Source: Polydactylus sextarius
Taxonomy: Eukaryota > Chordata > Actinopteri > Polynemidae
Reading direction: 5' to 3'
Length of the DNA: 64,000 bases
Assembly: GCA_016801845.1 (NCBI GenBank)
Contig: CM028923.1
Location: 17,220,679 to 17,284,678 of the forward strand
In this document: positions 48,763-61,481 of the stretch, piece after piece
How positions within the stretch are numbered: position 1 is the first letter of the stretch
Layout: each line of letters begins with the position of its first letter
Notes under the pieces: model-generated
The model's database searches: none
What the model was told of the DNA's origin: nothing
The model's input: the letters and a program-made list of their open reading frames with translations, nothing else
Made by a program: the position numbers and the translations under genes

Positions 48763-51700
48763 ACAGAGTTAATGTATTCGTCTTTTCTTTCATCCATCCA
48801 TCATTGTTCTTCACACATGCTTCTTTCACTCCTCACACCACGTACAAAACAAAGTTCAGGATCTGGACTTGTAGTGTGGATCTGTAACTCAAACTGCGAC
48901 ACGTGATAAAACATCAAACTTCCAGACAACACCAAAACACCCAAAACACCTGGAGAAAGCAGCTGTGAAGTTACATTAAAGTAACATTTTACAGCTTTTC
49001 TGTTGTAGTTGTTTAACTTTAAGCCACATTTACTTTAAAAATGTATCAGTTTTACTTGTTGTTTTTTTCACTGTATTCTCTAAATATTTAACTTTAAATC
49101 TCAAAATGTTAAGAAACCCCCAAAACATTTGAGAAATTTGGAGAAGCAGCTGTGAAGTTTTTGAGTATAATGTTGTGTAAATTAAGTAAAGTAAGTTTTA
49201 CAAATGTAAAAGTTTTACTTGAGATCATTTAATGATTTTTGATGATTTGATGATTTTTTTTAACACGTAGCAAATTACATCTAAATATTACACCTCACGT
49301 CTTATATCACTTTTTCGTGAACTTTAGGAATATTACAAATTATTATTACTTTTTTGTAATAATAATAATAATAATAATACATTTTTTTAATGCACTTTTC
49401 ATAAAAACAAATGTCAAAGTGCTACAGAACAAATCTGCTCATATATTTTCATTTTAACACAAGTATTGTGACTTTTTTTTTTTCTTGTAACATTTCACTT
49501 TTCTAAAATTTTAACAGCTTTAATCTCTAATTCTAAAAATATTATAAATATTATAACATTTCCTGATAAAACTCTAAAATTACACTTATGACTTTTTTTT
49601 TTTTTGTCAAAATTTCATGATTTTTTATTTTTTTTTGTAAATATTTTACTTTTATTTGACCAAATAGATCCTTAAAAACGTAAAGAAATACTTTGATGGC
49701 TTTAAAAATAAAAAAAAATAAAAATCTTTACCATGAAAGTGTAGTGAAAAACAACTGTCAAAGCATTCAATGGAGGGAAACACTGATGAGGACATTGACA
49801 TCACGTCAGTATGGTTTACCACATAAATCCAGCTGTTTCTAAATAAAAGCTCTGACGGTGAAAGTCAGGTCTGATTAAATTCAATACAAATACCAGTAAA
49901 TACAAGACTGTTTAATTGGCTGTTGTTCATACAGAATGAAGTCATATGATGTCAGGTTTTACCCAGCGGGGTAATCAGTGTTGGATATTCTCTTATTGTT
50001 AAAGCACAATAACTACCACCACCACCATCATCATGTGTCTGAGTTCAGTAATGTCTCATAGCAGAGCAATGAACTGAATCAAAACATGCAACGCACAGCG
50101 TGTTGGACCAATCAACCATCACGCAGCAGTGAATAGATCTGAAATGATACTGTAGATTAATCATTCAAGTTATTTGTCAACGCTGGCAAATATTTCCTGG
50201 CTCTGCCTCAATTTCTTTTAAAAATATCAATCTAAATGTAACATTATTGAGTTCTAAACTGTTGCTGTTGAGTTGTACAAACCAGTTGTCAGTTTGATTA
50301 TTGATTTTACTGTTTTATGAACTAATTGACTAATGAAAAGAAATGTTGTAGTAATAATTGCAGCTAGCTTTAGCAAGAATGAATACTGAAGATGGTGTGA
50401 CCAACAGGTAAAAACTAAACATAACATTACCTGTGTAAGAAAGACAATATGTTTATGTTAGAGGCCAAAACTAGCAATGATCCAGCATCTTCTGCCAAGA
50501 CACAGACACCCTGATAGAAAACTGAATGCAAGGCTACCAACCAAGCACTAAGCAGCCAACATCATAGCAATCAAGCATTGGCTGAAAGGACACAAAACCA
50601 AACTAAACCATCATGGAGGCAACGCTAAAATTAACTTAGCATTCTGCAGATTTCAAACATACTTGTGATTTTACTTCAGTGAGTGAGTCAAGAAGCTAAT
50701 GCAACATTATGAAGCTAATATCAAAACAGCTGAAAAAAACAGTGAATTGACCTAATGTAACATTACAGATGCCAAACTAACAAGGATACCACATTTTAGC
50801 TTCTTAGCTTTAGCAAACAAGGGTCAAAGCTGCTTTTGTATGCATGTTTTATGCATACAGCAAAAAATCAGTTTGCTGTTTTTCAAGCAGCAGCTTTGCC
50901 AGTAAAACCTTCTAACTAAATCTGGAATAGTGAATAAACCTTGTGTTTTCTTATATTGTTTATATATATATGTGTGTGTTTATGTGCATAACGAGCAACA
51001 CAGTGCTCAGTCTGGCTAATGAACAAATCTATGTCTGGGAAGGCACCAATGTACATAAAAAATATTTTTTTAAGTGTTAGTCGATAAATGAAGTGAATGA
51101 AAACTGCTTTCAAGCTCACGAATACAAACCTGAACGTGTGTGTTAAAGTCATAAAAGCCAATCAGCTGTAACGCTGTTGGTCCGGTCACAGTAAAGGACC
51201 ATTCTGCTAAAATAAGTCCAAACAAGCATCCACTGTGTGAGTGGGCTACCTGTTGACAATGTTGTAAAGCTACTCAGGCACACACATTAACAGGTTTTAT
51301 GGTGTATTGAGAAAGTTCTTTAACAACCACTATATTCAACCTGTAGACACACCCTCAGTGTGTTTGAGACAGAGACAGCCTGTCTCCAGTTCCTTTCAGA
51401 CTGTCCTCAGCGCAAAGACTCTAGCTGCCGATAGTTATCAGACACACAGAGCAGAAAATAGACAGGGTCAGATAAGGAAAAGAAAAGAAAGAAAGGAAGA
51501 GGAACGTCACGGCTGCACACAGAGTTTACAACAAATGAGGTCCCTGTCCCTCTGAGCCAATCAGAAACACTGATGTCACCTTGTTTTGACTTGAAGTCAT
51601 CTTCAGAGTTCAGTGAATTTTCAAGAAATTGATTAAGATTTTTGTTATTGGCCCATTTCAACTCCCAAACTATTACATCACACATCTGTCTATACTTAGA

Positions 51701-54700
51701 GGTGTGTGCAGCAGATTAGATTAGATCAGTTTGTTGACATGATGTATTTGCCATGAAGTAGCATTGTATTAATATCCCGTTCTGCTTTGTTTTGTGCTGA
51801 CATCACATAGGTGTTTCCCAAGCTTATTGTGGTAATTTCCCTGATGTGTCATTGTGTCCTTGTTCACACATGCATGACCAACAAGGTGGCTGATAAACTA
51901 CAGGAAACATCTAAACAGAACAGCAGAGATGTCAGGTCAGATTGATGTGCAGGAAAACAAAATGTTGTATTAATGGTTTTGTGGTGCGAATTTCAATCTA
52001 TCAAACCAAACCCCAGTTTTTCTACTAACAAACAAGTGATTCCATTACAGTTATCATTAGATTAATGAAGAGATTGAGGAAAGCCAGGTGTTTCAAACCT
52101 GGACAACTGTAAAAAAAAAAAAAAAAAAAGAGAGAGAGAGAAAAAAACCAAAACAAAACAAAGATTAAGAGTCCATCAAACCAAACCAAAGCAAACAGGA
52201 ACATGGCAGCTCATGTTGATTAAGGTTGTTTGAGTTCATCTGATAAGGCCATGGAGATTTGTCAGACAACTCTGTAAAGAAGTGGTTTTTATCAGTATGG
52301 TGTGGCAGGCCTGGACTGGACAAAGTCCTGACTTCAGCCCGATCATTCAGCACCTTTGGGATGAACTGCAAACAAACCTGAATACCTCACTTCCTGTTGG
52401 GCGTGGCTAGGGTCATGCTCACAAAAGTTGTATGTCTTGATGACCCACACACACATACCAAATTTGGTGTGTATACCTGAAAGAATGTGCCAGCACAAGC
52501 AAATGTTACACAAGGGGGTGCTATGGAGTCCCTGAGCCACACCCAGACTCAAAACTCTGTCCCAGAGAGTTTTGCAGCAGTTCTGATGTGTGCGAAAAAT
52601 GTCATGCCTTTTTGTGCGTGAGAACCACCTCAAATGAGCTGCATTCCTCGAGAAGGAAAAGAAAAATAATAATAAGAGCTTTTACAATAACAATGAGGTC
52701 CATGCACTTCGGGCCCTAATAACAACAGAAACAGATTTGCAACTTTGGAAAGCAAGACTTATCATCCAGATGGTCAGGAGAGTCTTCGGGGATGCCAGAC
52801 ACTGAGTGTTTTTAGTCCTCTGTAGTTTTTCAAACATTCAACCTTCCATTTGAGCCACTTTTCTGGGATTGCAGATGGAGCAGGACAAGGTAATCCTAGT
52901 CTTCCTCTCCCTGAATGATGGTTCCAGATTCTCCTAGAGGATCCAGAGGTGATATTTCATCTCTGCACATGTCCTGTTTCCATCCCAAAGTCTCCTTAGC
53001 TGATAGAGAACACAGATTGACTGGTAGACCAAACTCTTTGCTATAAGGGTCTGGTAATGTCTGGTTTCTTTAAGATGGACATGCCAAGAATATGTCCATT
53101 GTTAGTCAGACTACCCAGAGGTCATAATCATAGATGAGCGTCAGAACATAGATCATCTTGATCAACCAAAACCTTTGCTTTCCATTTTAACTTCAGACAG
53201 TCACGACGGTTCACTACACCAATCAATCTGTCAACTGTTACCCTCAATTATGACCAAGACCAAGGTACCAAACTCCTTTCACTTGCAACATTGACTCATT
53301 TCCAATCCAGACTAGATGAGATATATAATCTCTATTCTGGTGTGTATTTTGGATCTACCTGAGGTGACCTCTCAGTTAGTACAAACTACTCTATTTTATA
53401 ATCCAATATGTTTGAGGTCATAGAAGAGTTTGGCAGAATTCATTGAAAGATCTGGAAACTCAGATCAGACGAGAGGAACCTGGTTTATTCAGTCATTCAT
53501 TCTTTTCTTGCATTCTCTCTTTCCGGTAACTTCCACTCCTGTCTTGTTTCTCACTCATGTGTATGTTGACTCCTTCCCTTCAGCAGCTCTTTGAAAGAGG
53601 CACAAAGTTCTGCAAATGTGTGTGTGTGTGTGTGTGTGTGTGTGGTGTCCTACCAGAGTTGTGAGTGGATGCTTTGTGAAACTAAATGTTTTTATATGTG
53701 AAGTGTGTGTGTGTGTGTGTGTGTGTGTTGAATGGTCTCTGTGTCTGAACACACCAGACTGTGGCCATTTTATGAACTTCTGTCTGGTTAATAATTCATG
53801 ACTCCTTAATGTGGTGTTTATGTTTCTAATTGACTGTTTTGACCAGGATGTTGTTTCTAATGTCATTTCTGCTTAATGTTTCAGAAATACTCAAAGTTAC
53901 TGTAATTTATATGAATTTTACAAGTTTTTATGTATTCATTTGTGACTTTATTTCAACATCTTTAAAACATGTGTCTTTATGTTGGAGCTAAAACGTCTCT
54001 GTCTCTGGTTTTCTTTGCAGTGATCTGAGTATGAATAATCTGACTGAGTTGTCCAACGGATGTTTGTCCAACCTGCACTTCCTGGAGGAGCTGTGAGTAC
54101 TAACCAACTAACAGGCAACCTGCCAGCTAACATACTGCTAAACAACTCACTGTGTCCCATTTCAAAAGCTGCGTCCTTTGGAGGACCCGGTTTACAAAGG
54201 TGGGGCCGAATCAACGGTCATTACATGTAGAATCTCTAGCACATTTACGTTACTCCTCTCACCCAGGAACAAATACAGTGGCTAAAAGTTTGCTGTCATT
54301 ATAAGAAAGAATTCAGCATATATTTTATGTATTGCTGATCTTATTTAAAATCTAATTCAGTCCATTTAAGAACGCACTCTTCCACTCCTCCTCACCGCTC
54401 CTGCTACTCCAGTCATGTGACCTTTAGCTTTAACTGCATGTCCACATCACATTACCGGAAATACAATAAACATTTGCTCCAAACTAACATGAGCAGTTGC
54501 TTTTTAATGAATGAAGTTGAAACAGATATTGTGTTGGATAATATTTTTCAGAGTTGGGGGTGGCAGCTCTCAGCATATCAGCTGATCTGAACTGACTGAA
54601 GGGGCCAAGGTGGATATGATATGATGATAAGGGTGTCTGAAGCGTGTTGGGGGTGCAAGCAGGGGAGGAGCTCAGATATCTGCAAAAATACGATATGTAA

Positions 54701-57700
54701 TCCCATCTGTCCTCACCTACCCACGACTGGATTACCAACCCAGGAGAAAGCAGGCAGCGGCTGCTGAGACTGAAAAGGCTGTTAAATACATACTGGTGGT
54801 TTCTGGAAATATTGACACTATCGAGTAGGATCGGGATCGGTTTGGACCTGGGGTGTCCTGGGGGGTTAACTCGTCATGTCTCAGTGGTCAGATGATGACG
54901 GACACCAATGCAGCGCAGCACAGAGACAGAGCGAACAGCTGACCTCACAAGGACCTGAACATGACTCTGACTGCTGTTATGCTCCGCTGCCAGAGCCGTG
55001 TGTGTGCGTGCGTGTGTGTGATATTTGTCACTGTGGTGTGAGAAACGTCACTACGGCGATAGGACACCGCAGAGGTGCATGCTGGGTACAATGCGGACTG
55101 GCTGAACTCTGAGTGGCCCTGAAGAAGCACACAGACCCAAGGACCCATTACAGCTCAGTGTTTTCTGCTGGTTTGAAAGTTAAGACTGAGTAGGAATATC
55201 ATGTTTACTGAGGAAGGAGGCTCCTGCACGCGATTGATATGATTTATTCATGCATTCTGATATGATTATTCTTTATCAGTTTTTTTAGGAATGCATATAA
55301 CACTGTCTTTATAATGGTAACTTCAAGCTTACAGTAAATTTTGGGTATCAAAACTAAAACTACTAACAAAGCACAGGGTTGTTACATTATTACCGTAAAC
55401 CTGCAAATCCCACAACCTGCAAATATGTTATTACAAATGCTGTACTGATTTATTTTAATTTAAATTTTTATTTTCATTTTTTCAAGCTGGTTGAAGCTAA
55501 TGGTGGAATTTTCACCACTTAATATCTTGTTAGTTAATTATTTGTTTTACGTATGAAATCATTTTCTAATAAACTTTAAGCTCTTAAACAAGTGCAGCCC
55601 AGTAGAAAGTTAAGTGAAGTAGCAGACAGCTAGCCAGTTAAAAACTTTTTTAAGTGTGTTAGTTACAAAAGTGCCCATTAGCCTGGTTGCTAACAGGTCC
55701 AATAAGTTTCACAAGCAGTTTCCTAGTACGAGGGCTGTGTCGTTCGATAGATCCAGTCTACGAGGTTCTGGCTAGTATAACAATTCTTAAATGAGATGGT
55801 CTAGCCTGTGAAGAATTTCCTATTCACATTCTTCAAGTATTTACATCGCTAGCATAATTACAATACATGCTAATCATGACGCCTAACAACAACACGTGAA
55901 AGTTTGCATGGCATGTCCACATAGCATCACCTGTGCTGTACTAAATCATGGGATAGGTTGGGCTGTGAAGGATCCAAATGTTTTAGCCTTTGCAGCTCGG
56001 GACAAGAAGGTTGAATTTGTCAGCTGCATTAAAAGGAGCTCAGTGGAGTTGTGGTTGTCCTTGTACCAACAAAATGTTGACTGTTGGCAGGATCTGGCTT
56101 GTTCCAACACTGATGGTCCCAGATGGGGGGATCTGGAGGCTCAGTCAATATCTCTTAGTCACACTTGTTTCTTTGGTTGGCGAGTTAATTGGTTAAGCTA
56201 ATAAGGCAAAATGTAGTCCTACTTCTTCTTTTCTCCAAGTATAGAAGTTGTACCAAATACTTTCGGGTGTCTATAGACAGTTTGGATAAGCTTGTCTGCC
56301 ATTTTTGATTCTGGTGTTGGAAGAATCTCAGTCCTGATAGACTTTCAAGAGTAAGAGTCACATGAGTAGCTTTTGCAAGCTGTTGTGTCCATTTGCGTCA
56401 TCTCTGCCAATGTGTTGAAGTTGAACCTGATGTTAAAACTTGAGCTGATCGATGCACCTCTATACTAGTGGTCCCAGTGATCCTAACTCCAATTTAAGTT
56501 TCCTATGAAGCACAGAATTAATGCCTGTCCACCTTTGACAAGGACATTCTGTTTTTGGACCTGTCTGTTTGCTGGTTCATTTGTTTGTTTGTTTTTTGTC
56601 AGAAGGATATGACAAAAAAGTACAGAGCTGACTGGCACCAAACCTAGTGGAGAGAAGTCCTGTGGACTGGGGAAGAATGCAATACATTTTGGTGGGGATC
56701 TGGTCAATAATCTGGTGGATGTAACAGTCAAGTGTAGGAATGTTTGGGCTTGGTCTAAGAATCCAGTCTTATGGGCTTCATTTAAACAGGAGGAGCCACT
56801 GCAGATGTTCTGGTTATAGCACATATAAAACACAGGAAAGACATGGTACACATCAACAAATTACGTAACAAACAGGCTGAGGACATCAACATGAGTGACC
56901 ACACCAGTTCAATGAAACACGTGTTCACGCTGTTTTGAGTCATCAAACAGGGCTGATTAAAAGGGATTAGCTTGTCTAATTTTACAAGCCCCTGCAGATT
57001 GTTTCAGTTATGTGGACCAGAGTATTTAACAGCTGGTTTTCCATTCTCATTTTTAATATAATGATGTTCAAGAGCTAAAATGTCTCATGAACAAGAGCAT
57101 TGTGAAGTTCATCTGTAGACACAAAGACATTTAAGATAAACAGGAAGTTCACCAAAGTCTGACCGTGGTGTGATTTCATGGGTCCTACAATAGTTATTTA
57201 TTGCTAAGAGATGATTGGCTCTCTTTACTTTAACTCTACATATTTCCCTTTTTCTATTTCAGACGTTTAGCAGGAAACGATCTGTCACTCATCCCGAGAG
57301 GAGCGTTCACTGGCCTCTACAACCTCAAAATACTGTGAGTCCTTACACCTGTTTGTTCTGCACTTGATCATAGAACATAAAGACACAGTACCTCCCAAAA
57401 TATCTGTCTTTTCTCTGGGTGGCTGGTTGCCATATAGGTCATACCCCTGCTCACCTGTTCACTGAATTCATAAGATAATTCAATTCAAGTCAATTCAATT
57501 TTATTTGTACAGTGCCAAAACATAACATAATCTCAAGGCACTTTATAAAATTATTGAAAAGAAAACCCCAACAGTTCCCTCAGTTAATAGATAATTATTT
57601 ATAACATACAATATAGTGATACAAAGGAATAGATAAGACAGAGAGAGATGTACCGAAAGTGTAGTGCATCATGGGAGATCCCCCAGCAGCCTAAACCTAT

Positions 57701-59308
57701 AGCATAGTAACAAAAGGAAGATCAAGGACCCAGCTGAACCATCCTAAACCTGCCTAAATGTTGAAAGTAGGTCTGACAAGTCGATTGATGAATGCAAACC
57801 AATGAACAGAATAGGAGAAGAGATAGTACAAATTAATTCTATGCAAATGCATCAATTTCATCTGTTGGTGACAATTTCTGGTCATTGTCTACAAAGTAAT
57901 TGATTATTTCTTACTATTTCTCATCCTATTCTGGCCTTTGACACTTAACATGGAGGCGACCAAAAATTCCCACTAGGCCCTACCTGTAAAAAAAAATATT
58001 TTAATAAATGATTTGAACACTTACAAACTTACTTGTTTTAAATGTCAGGACCCTTGTTATACTAGCAAGGAAGTGTGGAGCTACTTTGAGCTGTTTTAAT
58101 GGTTTAAGATAGCGATGTCTTCAAGCTACCTTGATGCCCTAATAACTAGCATGGTGAGTCTTTTCGACAAAAACGATAAAGATAACAAAGTTCATAATGC
58201 AGCAGGCTAGTGTAGTTTTGCTCCTCAGCATAACAACTTGTTATCATGTTTTACATGTCCAAAAATCAGTTTACACCAAAGTTCTCCTTTAATTTGAGAG
58301 CTGTTTCCATAAGAGGGTAACCTGACAACTGAAGAATCTGCCTCCCATTTTCAAGTTATACATTGGGATAATATGGAACTATGAAATATGATCTCTGGTC
58401 CTACTTACTGTCAAAGATGAATGACAAAGATGGATTATATGATAGCTTCCCAGAAAGTGAAACCAAAATATCTAGTTCACCGCCTGGTGGCTGGCTGCAG
58501 TATATGCCATAAACCCTGCCCCCTTTAGCAGCTGGGATATGGTCCAAACTGAAACATCTCATCAATTACACAGATACACAACTATTGCTTTTTAACTCCT
58601 GACCTTCAAACATGCTTTTGAAGTCATGGAGAGGGACCACAGTGTCCTCAAAGCGCAAATAACATCCTCACCACAGTGGCTTTTAAAGCCAAAAGCGGTC
58701 CTCGCAGCAATGGTAAAATACCACCACAGCCACAGTGTAATAACGTGTGGTATGTTTACTGGTGATAATCGTTCACAGAGACACTCTGAAGGTTTCTCTG
58801 TGTCTTCAGCTCAGCCACTTTCTATTTCACTCTGTTTATATCTGAAGTGTCCACATGCTATTTCTATTTCATCCATCACTTTATTCATTTTAATTTACTT
58901 ATCATGGTTATTTACTGCAGTTTCAGATTCCACTGATTCTGATTGTTGATATTGCTACAATAACTACTGTTTCAGTTACTAATACTTCTGTAATATTTAT
59001 ATTTGACGGTTTGAAAAAAGGACAGTGACAAAACATTTTTGCCTTTGAGTTTTTTATTGTTCATGAGGCTTTTTTATATTTCTGTGCCCACAAACAAACT
59101 ATTTATTTTTAATTGAAATTTGAGTTTGACTTTGAATTTATCTAGTTCAGAAATCAACTGACCTCCGACACTAAACACTCATTATAAGTATGTGTTGTAA
59201 TGTTAATAGTTTGAATTCAATTCATTTCCAGGATGCTTCAAAACAACCACCTAAGATCCGTCCCTGCTGAGGCCTTCAACTACCTGCACAACCTGCAGTC
59301 ACTGTAAG

Positions 59309-59339
<31 letters not shown>

Positions 59340-61430
59340 CTTATCCTTTTGTCTCATTTTACTCTTTGGTGGAAAGGAATCTTCACACACACACACGGGC
59401 TGGTATATTAATGTATGTCGTCCAGACACTGTGTCCTCTGAGCCTGAAAACATAGTAATTATACTGAAACTGTACCTGTGTGTGTGTGTGTGTAAGAATG
59501 GGATCGTCTATGGTCTCTCTCTCTTTCTCTCTCTGTCGGTCATTGTGTGAAGTCCCATCCTCCTCTCTGTGGACATGAACACATGAACAGAGAACGTATT
59601 GTTCAGACAGACAGTTAGATAGAAGGACAGACAGACAGTTACACAGATGGACAGACAGACAGGCAGAGGGAGAGACAGTTAGACAGTGGGACAGACGGAC
59701 AGTTAGATAGAGGGACGGACAGACAGACAGTTAGAGGGACAGACAGCTAATTCATATCATTATTGTATGGTTATAGCTGCATTTTTATGAGGAGCTTTTA
59801 TTTTGAAGGCCATGGGTAGATTTCTGCTGGTCAGCGGACCAGCGTGTTGTTGTCGTTATTGTTTTGCAGATTAATACACAGCCTGTTTTTAAATAATCAT
59901 TGTGGTCTCGTAAAAACAACAACTACAACCATCCGTGAAAATTTGGGTTTAAAAAAAAAGATTTGTGGAAAGCCAGCAGAGAAAATCATCTTAGTGCGGC
60001 CGCTCACTGACTGACACACTCAATCCTCTCAGCGTTCAATCTGCACTCATTAAAATACCTTTGCCTTTTTTTCTTTTCCCTCTAAGAGCTTGTTGGCCAC
60101 TGGAGTGGCACTGCTCAAACACTCGACCTCTAATGTTCCTCTCGTGCCTCTTGTTGTTTCTGTAGGCGTCTGGACGCCAACCACATCTCCCATGTTCCCA
60201 CTGGCTGCTTCTCGGGACTGCGCTCGCTGCGCCACCTGTGGCTGGATGACAACTCTTTGACGGAAGTGCCGGCTGATGCCCTGAGTGACCTTCCTTCCCT
60301 GCAGGCCATGACACTCGCCCTCAACCACATTAGCCACGTCCCTGACCATGCCTTCACCAAGCTGGGCCGCCTGGTTGTGCTGTACGTACTCCCGCTAAAC
60401 ATCAAATGTACATTTTTTACCAAAGCACCCATCCATCCATTTTCAACTACTGTTGATACCATGATTCAGTGATTTTCAACAACATTTAGATGCAAATTGT
60501 AGAATTGTATTTTATTGGTTAATTAGAACTAAAATAACCCATGTCTTTGTTGGATGACTCATAACTGAGTTCCAGGGAGAGATCTGCTAAGAAATTTGTT
60601 GCAAAATACTACATCTACAAATCACCATGATGACAACAAAAAAATGCTAAAATCTAGGGTTCAGTTATTGACTGTAGGTAGTATATCTAGAGACAGTTTG
60701 AAAACACAGTGCATTTAGCGAGACATTTTTGGCAAATTTTGAAGCCATCTTAGTCATCATGTAAATCTGAGGATTTGACAGGTGGTTCGATCATATGTTA
60801 GTATGAACTTGGCAAGTCGATTAGCTAGTTACTAGCATGTCTAGCTAAGTGTCTAGCCACTAGCTGCTAGTAGCTAGTGGCTAGACATTAGCATAAGTGT
60901 GTCGGTTAGATATTTGGTTCAAATGCAGTGTATGTGCTGGTTAGGTAGGCCACCACTAGTATGAATAGGTTAGTTACTTGCTTGTCATTGAGCAAGCAGC
61001 AAGGGCAGTTTGACAGTTGTTAAACCCATAATTGAATTAGTTAGTTAGCTTTCTATTAAGCCATTAACTTAGATTAGTTAATTAGATTATCTAACTTAAG
61101 TTAAATGGTCAGTCAGTGGTGACAGCTGCATCTAACACTCAAATTTCATCCAATTTCTCTACTTTGTTCCAATAACCTGAGCTCAGATGAACATCTGTCT
61201 GGTCAGAGGAATTCAAAACATCTGCAGTCACATCTGTTCAAATTCAACTTGTTTTCTTCCACTTTTTAAGTTTCTATTTTGTTTTAGTTTTTTGTGTGTG
61301 TGTGTGTGTGAGTGAGTGAGGACTGTTGCTAGGCGACGTCGCTGCATTAAGTTTAACTGTGGCAGAGACTTGTCGTTGTCCGTCTGTATTAGCTCCTTAA
61401 TGATATGCGAACCTCTGTGTGTGTGTGTGT

Positions 61431-61481
<51 letters not shown>

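Noticed and set aside
56483..56851. 122-codon minus-strand frame in lgr5 intron 2
   Set aside because: It overlaps a decayed dispersed repeat (GTTTGTTTGTTTG region) and shows no protein motif.
60036..60462. Three minus-strand frames over lgr5 exon 5
   Set aside because: They are antisense reflections of the LRR exon, whose plus-strand frame and splice sites are unambiguous.
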